DNA from: Lampris incognitus
Taxonomy: Eukaryota > Chordata > Actinopteri > Lampriformes > Lampridae
Length of the DNA: 64,000 nucleotides
NCBI RefSeq assembly: GCF_029633865.1
Contig: NC_079230.1
Span: forward strand, 35,681,405-35,745,404
Direction: 5' to 3'
The notes under the pieces are model-generated. The model had not been told where the DNA came from. It ran no database searches and saw nothing but the letters and a program-made list of their open reading frames with translations. A program made the position numbers and the translations under genes. Numbering within the stretch: the first letter of the stretch is position 1; each line of letters begins with the position of its first letter. This document shows positions 10,240 to 22,340 of this stretch, one piece after another.

Positions 10240-10748
10240 TGTAGGAGCCAAATGTCTCCTAATGGTTAATAATTAATGTTGTAATTAGTAATTTGAATAA
10301 TTAGTTTGAATACTTATTTTTTACACATCGTATACTTTACGTAACTGCTTTCTTTAAGTATGTATTAAGTTTGCTGTGTGGTCTTAGATAGGTGCATGTC
10401 ACTTTAAGAACTGGAGAAGGGTGTTCCTGGGTTAACGCACTCCGGAAGAGGAAGTAAGCGGAAGGGCGAGTTGCCTAGAATGGAAGAGTGGAGGCACACG
10501 GTTTTCTGACCGTGCATAGCCTACGTGTATTTGTGCTTTGTGTATACGTGTATTAGGTCAGGATAAAAGTTATTATTTCATGGATGCATTTCATTATTTC
10601 AGTGTATGTCTTCAAGCAAGTTTTAAATAAATACTTAAAACGCAAAGGAAGAATCATTCTTAGACCAAACATACAAGTGGCACACGCGTCAGCCATGAGG
10701 CTCTTCTCTTTTATTTAGTTTATCAGGATAGCTATAGCAGTCCTTATA
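10240..10748 (+). repeat. BEL/Pao 5' LTR
   Basis: The 509-bp LTR starts TGTAGGAGCC. It ends TTATA where the 3' LTR has CTACA, so the terminal CA has mutated. The two LTRs are roughly 95% alike by eye. An AATAAATA polyadenylation-like signal lies at about 10626-10633. It holds a single copy of the GTGCATAGCCTACGTGTAT unit that is expanded in the 3' LTR. Confidence 0.88.
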
Positions 10749-10907
10749 TCTTTGTCAGAAAAACCCTCTTGCTCCAAGTGGAAAAGGAAGATTGAGACGG
10801 ATTCAAGGCATTCTGGACAGTAAGGAAACTCGCTGACGAGGATTACCCGAGTACTGGTGAGCGACGGTAAAAAGAAAGGCAGCATGGTTTCAAAGTAACG
10901 TGGAAAT

Positions 10908-12159
10908 ATGGAAGAAGGGTTTGAGGAGCTACCTCGTCAAAAGAGGAATGCGAAAATGATGGAAAATGCTGTTGAGGACAAACTGCATAGGTTAACACAG
11001 TCTAGAAGAGCTAAGCTAGGTCAGCTAACCAACCAGGCAAATGAGCTTGAGCGGCTAATGGAAGATGATGCTAACATCAATGCAGTGAAAAAGAAATTAC
11101 GTTTGGATTATCAGGATTCGCTTGGGAAAATCAACAAGCTAAATGATAATATAAAACAATTAATCCATGACGACCAGTTCTCTGGAGATCAAAATTCGTA
11201 TGAGTCTAAAATAAGTCGTATAAGAGGATTTATACAAGAAGTGGAAACGTGGCTAAAGGCATTCGAGGAGCGGGTAGAGCATGCTAGACGCTGTGATGCC
11301 GAGGTAAAGCCTACAGACAGCATATCAATGGCGTTCTTTGCTTCGAGCACTAAGAGTAGAAGCTGTGGGTCAGACATTGGAAGCAAGGCGTCCTCCAGTG
11401 CTTCCTCAGTGCGCCTCAAGGCTGAGGTAGAGAGAGCCACATTACTTGCAAAGGCTGCTGCTCTCAAGCAGAAGCAAGATCTTGAACGTCAGGAAGCTGA
11501 GTTGAAGGCAAAAAGGGCAGCATTAGAACTACAAACTGCTATTGCTGCATCTGACGCTAAAATCACAGTATTAGAAAATTTTGAAACTGAGCGCTTATCC
11601 CAAGTAAGTCCTACATGTCGAATGACTATTGAATCTGGAGTTCTACTACCACATGTAGAGCCAATCGTCAACACAGAAAACAGAGGTGAAGAATTCAGGC
11701 CACTTTGTCCCCAGCCCACTGGTGTAGGTCAGTCTAGTAACTTTATTGCAGATGATTATGCAGTAGAAACGCTCTTCAGTGTCATGACACGCCAGAATAG
11801 CATTACAGAGTTGATGGTGAAGCAGCAAAAAATTATGACTTTGCCACCGTTAGCCATCCCTATCTTCAGCGGGGATCCTTTAGACTACAATCTTTTTGTA
11901 AAAGCCTTTGAGCAGGGAGTAGAATCCCACACTTAAAGCTATAAGGACCGTCTCTACTTCTTAGAGCAGTTCACTAGTGGGCCACCTAAAGAGTTGATAA
12001 AAAGTTGTCTTCATATGAAGTCAGATGTGTGTAGGTTATTGCAGGGCTAAACAGCTGCTCAAAGAGCATTTTTGGAATGATTACAAGATTGCTGTAGCCT
12101 ACGTGAAGAAGGTCTTGAGCTGGAAACCTATCAAGCCAGAGGATGGAGAAGCTTTAAAT
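10908..12159 (+). pseudogene. BEL/Pao gag, N-terminal and central part
   Basis: The open frame 10908-11936 (342 codons) starts MEEGFEELPRQKRNAK. It has Lys/Glu-rich helical segments likely to be coiled coil (residues about 165-215) and ends with IPIFSGDPLDYNLFVKAFEQ, the conserved Gag core. A TAA ends the frame. The reading continues without ATG as YKDRLYFLEQFTSGPPKELI, then shifts frame again (AKQLLKEHFWNDYKIAVAYV at 12046 on). It is interrupted at 12160 by the L1 insertion and resumes at 18564. Gag would form the particle. This copy cannot make a full Gag. Confidence 0.85.
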
Positions 12160-12480
12160 GCATTTTCACTCTTTCTTTTTTTAAATTTTTTTTTAATTTT
12201 TATGATCAGTAGTTTTTATTGTCTTTTAACACAATACAGGCCATGACATCACACATGGATTACAGAGATGGAAGGAACAATTTAACAGGGCCTACTAGAC
12301 AATATCAAGAGACAGACACATTTGGATTAAGGGTGATCATAAAATGAGTCTTAACAGTATACAAGACAATAGGAACAGCAGAGAGGAAATAAAAATAAAA
12401 AAAATAAAAAATAAAAACATAGTTGGCAGATAGAGGGTAGTATGTAAATTGATGTTAAGATATAGATTAGTTGTCACAGA

Positions 12481-14711
12481 TTAGACCGGGCCTTTAATGA
12501 AGGAAATATAGTGCGTCCACTTGGCCTCGTATTTCTCCACCTGGTTGATGAGTCTAAAGGAGAGTCGCTCATGTGCTGCCACAAGTCCCAGATGGGAGAA
12601 CCATACACTGGTGTGAGGTAGGGTGGCCGACCTCCACTCTGTTACCATGAGCTTTCTACCCAACATCAGGGCTGTCTGGACCCACTCTGCCCGTGCTCGT
12701 GGAAGGGCTTTTAAAGGAGTAGGGTCTCCCAGAACAAAGAGGCTTGGAGAAAATGGGATGTCTGTTGTTAGTATAAGTTTGATATTCTCATATATAGCTG
12801 TCCAGAATTCTTGTGCAACAAGGCAAGACCACACCATGTGGATAAGCGTACCCGGGCCCTCCCCACACCTCCAGCAGTCAGGGCTGTCTCTTAGTTTCGC
12901 CCTGTATAACCTTGAGGGGGTCCAGTATACCCTGTTAATTATTTTGAACTGTACTAATCTTGTCCTGAGTTCCCGTGATGTTTTCTTATAATTCCTTAAA
13001 ATGTTTTCCCACTCCTGACTGGTAAAGGTAAGATTAAGATCGATCTCCCAGATTAACTTTAAATTGGATCCCAAACCATCAGAGTGTTAAGTCAACAACA
13101 AGTAATATTTTGAAGCTTCATGGCCTGTGCCAAACACCTTAACTATATCCGACAGTACATCTGAACTAGGCGGGGTTGTGGAGATAGACCCAAAAGTTTG
13201 AGACAAGAGGTGTCTTAGTTGAAGATATCTCCAGAACTGCTGTTGGGGGAGGCCATACTTTTGCACAAGCGCCGTGAATGATTTCATCGTACCACCTTCA
13301 TCATATAAATCTCCTATAACCAATATTCCTTTTCCCGCCCATTGTGTCCAAATAAATGGGTTTTTTTGTCAATCTTCAACTTGGGATTCAACCAGATACT
13401 AGCTGCTAAATTCAGGTGGGGATTGAATTTGAGTCTAATTGAGATTTGTTTCCAAATCCATTGAGTGTTGACAACTATCGAATGGGTCATAGCTTCTGTA
13501 GGCAGTGCAGCAGTTATAAGATGGAGGGGAGGGAGAGCATCACAAAGTGTACTTTCGATGCCAAACCGGGGGGGGGGGCGCTCGGGAGGTAAAATCCAGT
13601 GGGCAAGATGCCTGAGACCAAATGCTTAGTAGTATAACAGTAAGTTTGGGATACCCAGCCCACCCTGGTCCACTGGCCTTTGTAGTTTTTTCAAATTAAG
13701 TTGGGGGCGTTTACCACCCCAAAGGAATCTGCTACATAGCTTGTCAAATTGTTTGAAATATTTAAGCGAGATTCTCACTGGGAGTGCTTGGAGAATGTAA
13801 TTGAACTTCGGTGTACAGGTCATTTTCAAAACATTAGCTTTCCCCCATAGTGGCAAGTAAAGAGGAGTCCATCTTTCAATGTCTGCACTAAATTGACTCA
13901 ATAGAGGTTCAATGTTGACCTTCACTAGATCATCTAATTTAGGGGGGAAAGTCACACCCAGGTATTTAATGCCATTGCTGGGCCAGGGGAATTTACCTCC
14001 CTGGAACAAGGTCTTGGGGCAGTACGAGGTTAAGGGGAGGGCTTCTAATTTTTGCCAATTAACTTTGTAGCCTGATAAATGAGAGACTCTGTCTATAATG
14101 CTAAGCAGTGCAGGAAGGGAGCGCTCAGGGTCTGAGACTAGAACTAGGATGTCATCCGCGTAAAGCATCAGCTTTTGTATTGATTGACCAATTTGTATCC
14201 CTGGGAATGCTGGTTCTAATCGAATGGCCGCTGCCAGTGGTTCCACAGCAAGTGCAAATAGGCCCGGAGAGATGCCGTCGCCCTGCCTGGTCCCCCTACC
14301 TAGCTCAAACCAGGGTGAGATCAGGCCATTAGTTTGCACAGCAGCTTTGGGATGTGTGTACAGGAGTTGTATCCAGGTGATGAATGTATTGCTAAAACCA
14401 AATGACTCCAGGGTGAGGAATAGGTAAAGCCACTCAACCCTGTCGAACGCCTTTTCTGCATCCAGAGATATGGCCGCTGGGATAAAGCCCACCTGATCAG
14501 GGTGGATCAGGGTAGTGATGACTTTGTTGAGTCTGTTGGCTAGCAGTTTCGATAGTACCTTTTCATCATAGCCAAGCAATGAGATGGGCCTGTAGCTTTT
14601 ACAATCTACCGGATCTTTACCATTTTTTAAAATTACAGTAATAACTGCTTCCATCAGTGAGGGGGGAAGGGAGCCATTTTGAAACGCCTCTGTGTACATA
14701 TTTAATAGCAT
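12481..14711 (-). pseudogene. L1 ORF2 reverse transcriptase and C-terminal region
   Basis: The frame 14711-13626 has the RT motifs in order: YRPISLLGYDEKVLSKLLAN, VGFIPA, SLDAEKAFDRVEWLYLF, GTRQGDGISPGLFALAVEP, the catalytic YADDILVLVSD, and GIKYLGVTF. After a frameshift, 13323-13087 and then 13074-12481 give the C-terminal region with CWRCGEGPGTLIHMVWSC, a zinc-knuckle-like CxxC-H-C typical of L1 ORF2. The normal HPDQVGFI...R-rich part between motifs 1 and 2 is shortened at VGFIPAAISLDAEK, apparently a small deletion. The protein would nick and prime at the target. This copy is broken. Confidence 0.88.
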
Positions 14712-14719
14712 GGGGGCTA

Positions 14720-16126
14720 ACTCCAGTGCATAGCACTTGTAGAATTCAGCTTTGAAGCTGTCAAGGCCAGGGGCTTTACCTTATGGTAGGCTTCTAATGA
14801 CCTCTACTATCTCCTCAACAGTGATGGGCTCATCTAATAACCCACGCTGCTCATCAGACAGAGTGGGGAGGTTCAGACTACCAAGGAAGGTTCGGATTTC
14901 CTCACTGTTCGCCTGCAGTTCAGAAGTATACAGGCTGGTGTAAAACTGTCTAAACTCTGCATTGATATCTGAGGAGTCTGATAATAGGGTCCCCCCTGAT
15001 CTCTAATCGCTGGTATGGCGCTCATTGTCTCCTTCTGCTTTATGTATCTGGCCAGCATTCTCCCTGCTTTGTCTCCCTCTTCAAATTGTTTGTGTCTGGC
15101 TCTGAATAGGGCAAACTGCTTTCTCAGTGAGAATGGAGTTAAATTGATATTTATGTAAGTGATGTTAAATTAGTAGGCATCATGTTTTGTATATAGGCGG
15201 TCTCAGCTGTCTCAGTTTGTTTTTCTAATTCAATTTGTTTAGCCATATTCCGTTTTTTTCTTAAAAGAGGCATGTTGAATGGCATGTCCTCTTAGGAAGG
15301 CTTTCATGGCTTCCCATGCTGTTCCCATTGATGAGGATGTTAGTAGATTAGTTTCCTTATAGAGGTTTATTTGGGCTCTTAAGGATTCTCTGAAGCCAGC
15401 ATCCAGAAGAAGGCTTGAATTCATCCTCCGTCTTGGAGTCCTATTCAACTTGTTAAGGAGAGAATGCTGACCATTACGTGAGCGTGGTCTGAAATGTGAA
15501 TACTACCAATACTAGAGGATGTTGCAGAGGATACAATGGAGTCTGAGATAAAGAGGTAATCAATCCTAGAGAGTGTGCCATGAGGTGGGGAGTAGTATGT
15601 ATATTCTCTGGAGGTTGGATTATGTAGGCGCCATACATCTACCAGGCCCAGATCCTTGCACAAATCCTTCAATACACTCACTGACCTACGGGGTTGGGGC
15701 CTTGAAGGCTGACGATCCAGAACAGGATCCCACACCTGATTAAAATCTCCCCCCATGATGACTGGGTGGTCTCCCATCTCCCTCAATTTACACTCCAACC
15801 TACCAATAAAGGATGGGTCTTCAATGTTGGGCGCGTAGGCATTAGCTAGAATAACTGAGTGGCCCTGTATTTCAGCTAGAACTACTAAGATCCTCCCTGA
15901 ATCATCTGTGGTCTCCTTAATGCATTTATATTGGAGATGCTTATTAATCAGTATAACCACCCCCTATTGCGGCTAGATCCACACACACATATCCCACCCA
16001 CCCAGTACGTAGTTTTCTTGCCTCCTGATCTAATAAATGCGTTTCCTGGAGAAACCCTACATCACAGTGTTTAGATTTCAGATAAGACAAAACTTTTTTC
16101 CTCCTAACCGGCGAATGTAGACCCTT
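14720..16126 (-). pseudogene. L1 ORF2 endonuclease and linker
   Basis: Downstream of the solo LTR on the minus strand the frame reads GLHSPVRRKKVLSYLKSKHC and GFLQETHLLDQEA, then after a frameshift 15960-15445 gives ILVVLAEIQGHSVILANAYA, GDHPVIMGGDFNQVWDP, SPPHGTLSRIDYLFIS and ISDHAHVMV. These are the N, E, D, N and SDH signatures of APE endonucleases. The linker toward RT is at 15448-14873 in two frames. At least three frameshifts separate these pieces. Confidence 0.85.
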
Positions 16127-16654
16127 TGTTGTGCGTCGGAAAGGAACCAGTGCAGGGGTCCGGCAGAGTCAAGCCCGTAGGCACGTTTATTTCTATTCAG
16201 GGAAGAGAAAGGATGGGTCTTCAATGTTGGCTATTGATGGTGTCTGGTGCAACTAGAGTCCTGGATTTTGGGTGTGTAAAAGACTGTGTCTGTGTGCAGG
16301 GCGAGTGTGGTGCGTGTGTGCAGGAATGTAAATGACTGGAGGGTGTTTGTGCGTGCTGGTGATGCGCAAGTCCAGGAGTAGGGGTTCGGCGGGAGGCAGC
16401 GTGGGAGCACAAGGGAGGGGTCAGAGGAACACGAGGAAGACGGAGCCCGAGAAGCACCGGGGGTTCGTACTAGATGGCACAATCAGACACCGATTGCCCG
16501 TCAGCGTCCTCTCTTATAGCTGGCTGCAGATTGGCTTCAGGTGCGCTGATTTCCGATGAGGCTCTGGTGCGTGGCTGCGCTCTCAACGAGCGCGCTGATT
16601 GAAACCCTGCCGGTACACTCAGGTGGAGACGCGCCTTGCGTCTGGACCACAACA
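16127..16654 (-). mobile_element. Gypsy-family solo LTR in L1 ORF2
   Basis: The 528-bp sequence has TG...CA ends (TGTTGTGCG at the left, CCACAACA at the right) and an exact 5-bp duplication, ccctt, at 16122-16126 and 16655-16659. Minus orientation is suggested by an AATAAA at the minus-strand 3' side (16180-16195) and by the TGTTGTGG start shared with the Gypsy LTRs at 37461 and 50751. There is no internal region, so LTR-LTR recombination removed it. L1 coding resumes on both sides (SLNVK, then GLHSPV). Confidence 0.88.
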
Positions 16655-16659
16655 CCCTT

Positions 16660-17528
16660 AACATTTAGGCTCAAGTAGCACGCTCCCTTATGTGACTGCA
16701 TACTGCGCATGTGCACTGTTTTTTTCAAAGAAAAACACATAGCGTGGGCATTCAAAGAAACCAACACATGAACAACTGTGAGATGTGTAAACTCTACCAT
16801 GCAGTCTAACACTGCTTAGCTCTAAAACAAAACAGAATGGTCCGCGACTCGCAGAAATACGCTGCTCTCAGACCAAACCGGCATGGCTTTCAACTACTGC
16901 AGACGACTGAACGACGTCAACGCTCATGAACTAAAGAGCGAAATGGTAGCCTAATTTATCACAATTAACCATGAGCTAACATGTTAATGTTACCAACACT
17001 ATGCAAGTATGCAAAGCCTGTTTTCAACCTCGAGCAGAGTGCACTGACCTAACAAAGCTGTTAGGCTGTCAGGCGAGTTAACGTTATGCTCTGCCTGCAA
17101 CCAACTCCTTCACACGCACTCATACCCATGTGGTCAGATGATTGCCTTACAACATTTAAAGCTAAAATCAAAATTCACGTCCAACAAATAGAGAACAGAA
17201 AGCAATAGCCTAATACGGCTTTAGACTAAGTGAAGAAATGAATACTAAAGTATAGGCTAATAAAATAAACCCTGACTTAGTCAGATAAACACAGGCCAGC
17301 TCATTGTAAAGTAGAACAGACATTTCAAATGAGCTTGGACGTTACCTGTACGTTACGTCTTTGAGAGATTGGCAATCCCGCCCAAGGCTTGATTTAGGGG
17401 AAAAAAAGTTATATTCTAACATTAGCCTACTGGCTGCCCCATGTAGGCTCTGGGCAGTGAGGAACGATGTTCAGAAGTCTATGGCCCATATGGATCAGTG
17501 GTCAAGTGTGTGGGCTCAAGTTAAGTCA
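16660..17528 (-). other. L1 inter-ORF region
   Basis: About 870 bp between the end of ORF1 (17530) and the start of ORF2 (about 16700). The last codons before the solo LTR, CYLSLNVKG, look like the SWNVRG start of an APE domain. I see no other gene in it. A further insertion here cannot be excluded. Confidence 0.5.
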
Positions 17529-17529
17529 G

Positions 17530-18404
17530 TCACAGGGTCTTGATGTACTCTAGGGCTTTTCTCTGGTCCTCGAACACATGTCGCTGTCCTCCCTGACCCT
17601 TGGGGTTGATGACCAACACTGCCGGAAAACGCAGGGAAAATGCAACTCGGCGTTCATGGAGCATCTCCTTGCATTGCTTGAATTTTCTGCGTTTATCATT
17701 CACCACCTTTGCATAGTCAGGGAAGATCATGATGCGATGCCCTCTCCATTCCAGTTTACCCTTGTTTCGGCTTGCTTGCATGATCCGGTCACGGTCCTGA
17801 AGCGCAGGAACCTAGCCACAATGGCCCTCGGTGGTTGGTCGTCTGTTCTCCGTGGGGCTCGTGCGAGATGGGCTCTGTCCAGTTCCAAAACTTTGGGAAA
17901 GTGCAGACCCAAGATATCCGGGATCACCTCGGTTAGAAATGAGAGAGCCCCTTTATCCTCACAGGACTCGGGAAAGCCTACGAACACAAGGTTGTTGCGG
18001 CGGCCTCGGGAGTCTAGATCATCCACCCGCAGCCGGAGTTGCTCGAGTTCGGCCCGGGGGGCAGGCGGGTCCTTCTTCAGGGCCTTTTCGCTATCCTCCA
18101 GGAAGCCTAGCCGACCTTCGACGTTGGACATGCGTGTGTTAATGGCAGTCAGTTTGGACTCCATGGAGGTGATGGTTCGTTGGATTTCATCAAGCTTGTT
18201 GTTGTGCCCAGTGGACATGTTTGTCAGGAGGGTGAATATATTTTTGATATCAGTGGCCACGTTGCTAGCAGTAGGCTCGTTGTCTGTGATGCTAGCCGTA
18301 ACGTCAGCCAACCCACCACGATTGTCGCTGCTAGGTCGATCAGGAGAGTCTGCCCTTTTTGACGTTGCGTTCTTTCCTTGTTGTTTCTTTTCTTTTCCCG
18401 ACAT
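17530..18404 (-). pseudogene. L1 ORF1 (nucleic-acid-binding protein)
   Basis: The frame 18404-17727 starts MSGKEKKQQGKNATSKRADS, with a Lys/Ser-rich head. A heptad-patterned coiled coil follows (residues about 60-130, containing LDEIQRTITSMESKLTAINT), then the start of an RRM (RGRRNNLVFVGFPE) and RAHLARAPR. A frameshift near 17760 moves to the C-terminal domain, 17781-17530, with WRGHRIMIFPDYAKVVNDKR and AVLVINPKG. This head, coiled coil, RRM and CTD order is the Transposase_22/L1 ORF1p family. ORF1p binds element RNA as a trimer. One frameshift disables this copy. Confidence 0.85.
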
Positions 18405-18563
18405 TTCTTCGGTTGTAACTTTGTTTTAGCTCAGCAAATATTATTTATGCCGTCATTCAACCATAACTTAAAACTTATTTTAAAAGCCATGCTGGTCGGA
18501 GACGGTCTTCAAACAGCCATTCTCAAACTCCGCGTCACGTGACTCCGCATTTTCACTCTTTCT

Positions 18564-20849
18564 AACAGCATGGTGTAATACCATGACTGAAGTTAGTTAC
18601 ATGGAAGAACTGGATAATGTTGTGAACTTAAAGGCTATCATAGCAAAGCTTCCATACAAGCTACGTGAAAGGTGGAGAGCTGCTGTGTGTAGTCTACAGG
18701 AGCAATGCGACAAGAGAGTCGGGTTTAAAGATCTGGTTGAGTTCATAAACAAACTGGCCAAAATTTCACTTCATCCAGTCTTTGGCGATATAAAGGACGG
18801 CACAACTGCTAAAGGATCCATAATTAAACAAGATTATCATAGAGCACAGAAAAGAAGTGGGATCAAGAAGTTGTTCACCACAAGTAATAGACCACTGGAT
18901 CGTCAAACGAAAGATGCACTGCAAACAGAACACATGAATCCCATCACACCTACGACAAGGACATGTCTCTTCTGTAAGGATGAACACACCATAGAGACAT
19001 GTAGTAAACTAAAAGACAAGCCACACAAAGACAAGTTGGAATTCTTGAGAGGCAAAGGACTGTGTTTTAGCTGCTTGAAGCATGGTCATATGAGCAAAAC
19101 CTGTAAAGTAAAGGTGAGTTGTCAACTGTGTTCCTTAGCTCATCCCACACTGCTGCACATAAAGAAAAAGGACATGGTTGCTGAGCCAAAGAAGAGGACT
19201 GATAACTGTGAAGGTCAAACAGTTTTGAGTGCATTTGTCTGTGCAGAGTCTGACGGTTATGAGTTTACTGGGGCCAGAGAAGATGACTACACACTCGCAA
19301 TAGTTCCTGTCCAAGTCAAAGCCAAGAAGGGAAGTGTAGTGGTGCAGACTTATGCTTTTCTGGACCCAGGGAGCTCTGCCAGGTTCTGTACAGAGGCACT
19401 GATGGATAAGTTAAAGCTCAGTGGAAGAAAGACCGACATACTGCTGAGAACCATGAACGAAGAGAAACCTGTATGCACTTACGTGGTGTCTGGCTTGGAG
19501 GTCAGCAGTTTGTTAGGCGGTGAGTTCCTTGAACTTCCAGATGTCTTCACGCAAAGGTCAATACCTGTAGGTAAAGAAAACATACCCCAGCAGAAGGATC
19601 TTGAAAGGTTGTCTTACCTCAAAGAAATCTATCGCCCTCAAATTGAGGCCGACATTGGACTGCTCATTGGAGCAAATGTACCCAAAGCTATTGAGCCGTG
19701 GGAAGTGGTGAGCAGTGTTGGCAATGGACCATACGCTGTAAGAACCAAACTAGGTTGGACTGTGAATGGGCCCTTAAGGGAACTCTGCAGTCAGGCAGAT
19801 ATGAGAAAACTGATGAAGACAGCGGTGAATCGTATATCTGTGGCCTGTTTAGAGAACCCGTGGCTTCAACAGTTCAAGATGGAGTTCCCTGAGGGAGGAA
19901 AACATGATAAAATAGAGATGTCTAGAGAAGATCATCAGTTCATGGACATGGTCATGGAATCAGCTAAACTGGTGGATGGTCATTACACCATATGTTTACC
20001 GCTAAAGAGCAAAATGGTCAACATGACAAATAATTGCAAGATAGCTGAACAGCGAGCACATACCTTAAAGCGGAAGTTCATCAAGAATGCCTGCTTTCAG
20101 CAGGAATACACAGATTTCATGGAACAGCTTATTCAAAAGGGCTATGCAGTGCAGTTGTCCAATGAAAAATTGAAACACAAGGAAGTGAAAGTGTGGTATA
20201 TACCGCACCATGCAGTATACCACCCAGGGAAACAGAAACTGAGAGTTGTGTTCGACTGCGCTGCATCCTATCAGGGCACATACTTAAATGAGCAGCTTCT
20301 TCAAGGTCCAGACCTGACCAGTAGTCTAATTAGCGTTGTAATCCGATTCAGACAAGAACCCGTTGCAATCATAGCAGATGTGGAAGCAATGTTCCACCAG
20401 GTTAGAGTGCCTGATGATGACTCTGATTTACTCAGATTCCTTTGGTGGACAGGTGGTGACTCTAACCAAGCCTTGACTGAGCACAAAACGACTGTACACT
20501 TGTTTGGGGCTACGTCTTCGCCTAGCTGTGCCAATTTTGCTCTGAGAAAGTATGCTGAAGACCAGAGTGGACAGTTCAAAGCTGAAGTGGTAGAGACAGT
20601 GTTGCAGAATGTCTACGTGGATGACTGCCTGAAATCTGTTGTTACAGATGAAGCAGCCATATCAATGTGTCAGGACGTGATCAAATTCTGTCAGAAAGAG
20701 AAGTTCTCTGATGAGATTTTAGCTCTACTTAAGGGGCAGAATGTGAAGCACAGTAGCCACCTGTATAAGCTGAACCCTGTGTTTCAAGATGGTCTGTTGC
20801 GAGTTGGTGGAAGGCTATGTCGAGCGGCTATGCCCAGAAAGTTGTAAGC
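18564..20849 (+). pseudogene. BEL/Pao Gag C-terminus, protease and reverse transcriptase
   Basis: The frame 18583-20847 has 754 codons and continues Gag after the L1 duplication. Two zinc knuckles lie at C128-C131-H135-C140 and C161-C164-H169-C174. A protease active-site DPGSS begins at D261. RT motifs include WYIPHHAVYHPGKQKLRVVF and the catalytic YVDD at 678-681. Soon after, EAAISMCQDV is joined directly to IKFCQKEKFSDE, a segment that normally lies hundreds of residues later. The C-terminal RT and RNase H are therefore deleted in frame. The frame then runs into the start of the integrase region (LYKLNPVFQDGLLRVGGRL) and stops at 20847. Confidence 0.9.
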
Positions 20850-22007
20850 AGCCTATCATTCTGTCTAGAGACTTTCCCATTGTTGATGTGCTACGACAGA
20901 TCCATGAGCAAACTGGACATGGAGACAGGAATCATATTGCTCTCCGAACTGCGGCCAGAGATTTTGGATCCCTAGTGCCAACACAGCCATTCGAAAGGTT
21001 CTCTCAAAGTGTGTTACATGCCGTTGCTTACATGAAACAGTTGGGAAACAACTAATGTCTGATCTTCCACAAGATCGGTTGATGCCAGATGATACACCCT
21101 TCACCAGAGTTGGGGTGGACTATTTCGGACCATTTGAGGTGAAACGTGGAAGAAGCCTCACAAAGAGATATGGTGTTATAGTCACTTGTTTAGCTGTTTG
21201 CGCAGTTCACATTGAGCTTACCTCATCATTGGACACAGACTTGTGCACAAATGCAGTCTGGCGCTTCATAGCAAGGAGAGGACAAGTGAAAGAGATTCGT
21301 TCAGATAATGGGACGAACTTAGTTGGGGCCAATCTTGAGCTGAAGGTGGCCATTGCTGACTTGAACACCACCAAATTTCAGCATTTGTTTCATCAATATG
21401 GGATTACATTTACATTTAACCCTCCCACAGCTTCTCACCATGGCGGAGTGTGGGAGAGGTTAATAAGATCAGTCAGTAGGTGCTGAATTCTACTGTGAGT
21501 GAGCAAGTCCTCTATGAAGAAAGCCTTCACACAGTCTTATATGAGGTTGAGTCGATCATCAACAGCCAACCTATCACAAAGGCATCTAGTGACCTAAATG
21601 ACTTGGAGGCACTGACGCCCAATCCTCTCCGGCTGCTGAAGGTGAAACCATCATTACCACCAGGATTATTCGACAAGGATGATCTCTACTCACAGCGTAG
21701 ATGGAGGCAGGTGCAATATATGTCTGATTTGTTTTGGAAGAGGTGGATTAAAGAGTACCTACATCAACTCCAGGAGCGGCAACGATGGTCCACAGCATCA
21801 AGAAACTTTGCAAATGGAGACATGGTTCTTCTTGCGAATGACTGTGCTCCAAGAAATTCCTGGATTATGGGAAAAGTCATTGAGGCAATTCCAGACAAGG
21901 GGCTTGTTCGCAGAGTTCGCATCAAGACAAAGACCAACATCTTGGACAGACCCATCGCAAAGATCTGTCTCCTCATGGAATCTGAATGGGCAGGTGGTAA
22001 AGACTGA
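20789..22007 (+). pseudogene. BEL/Pao integrase
   Basis: Three frames carry successive parts. 20789-21055 has the zinc-binding region in damaged form (QPIILSRDFPIVDVLRQIHE, TGHGDRNH). 21055-21486 has the catalytic core with GVDYFGPF (first Asp), IRSDNGTNLVGA (second Asp) and HHGGVWERLIRSV (Glu). 21480-22007 has the C-terminal region with VLYEVESIINSQPIT, WKRWIKEYLHQLQ and NSWIMGKVIEAIPDKGLVRR, as in BEL/Pao elements. Frame changes near 21055 and 21480 and loss of the Cys pair show inactivity. Confidence 0.88.
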
Positions 22008-22035
22008 GCCCCCACAATGAGCCATGTGCTGGAAA

Positions 22036-22130
22036 CCTCTGTCTCTCTGTCTCTGTCTCTCTCTCTGTCTCTTTCTCTCTGTCTCTCTCTCTCTCTCGCT
22101 CGCCCTCTCTCTCTCTCTGTTTCTCTTTTT
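22036..22130. repeat. (TC)n / TCTCTG simple repeat
   Basis: Pyrimidine-rich simple repeat of TCTC and TCTG units between the integrase end and the 3' LTR. Confidence 0.9.
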
Positions 22131-22340
22131 TCTTTCAGAAAATGGACATGTCAAGCTGACTGGATAAATATTGGACTGTGTGCTTACCAAGCACTTCCTT
22201 TTCATATTTTGTAACATCAGATGTTTGATAATCCAAAGGCCTGTTCATTTTATGTATTGATGTAATTTGATATGGAATTTGTTATGGATGTGGTAATTGT
22301 TCTAGGCTTTAGCATTATCAGAACAATTAGGGGCCGGTAA

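Larger units (their letters stand above)
12177..18546 (-). mobile_element. L1-type non-LTR retrotransposon, near full length
   Basis: It is inserted in BEL gag with a 17-bp target duplication, gcattttcactctttct, at 12160-12176 and 18547-18563. Its 3' end faces left, with an A/T-rich tail at 12177-12200 on the minus strand. Gene order on the minus strand is a short 5' UTR (18546-18405), ORF1 (18404-17530), a spacer, then ORF2 with APE endonuclease and RT to 12481. A solo LTR (16127-16654) interrupts ORF2 near its start. Net length is about 5.8 kb. Two ORFs with a coiled-coil/RRM ORF1 is the L1 layout; fish L1/Tx1 lineages are the closest by recall. Frameshifts inactivate it. Confidence 0.9.

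Noticed and set aside
17578..18429. 283-codon plus-strand frame
   Set aside because: It is the antisense of the L1 ORF1, which has recognisable coiled-coil and RRM features on the minus strand.
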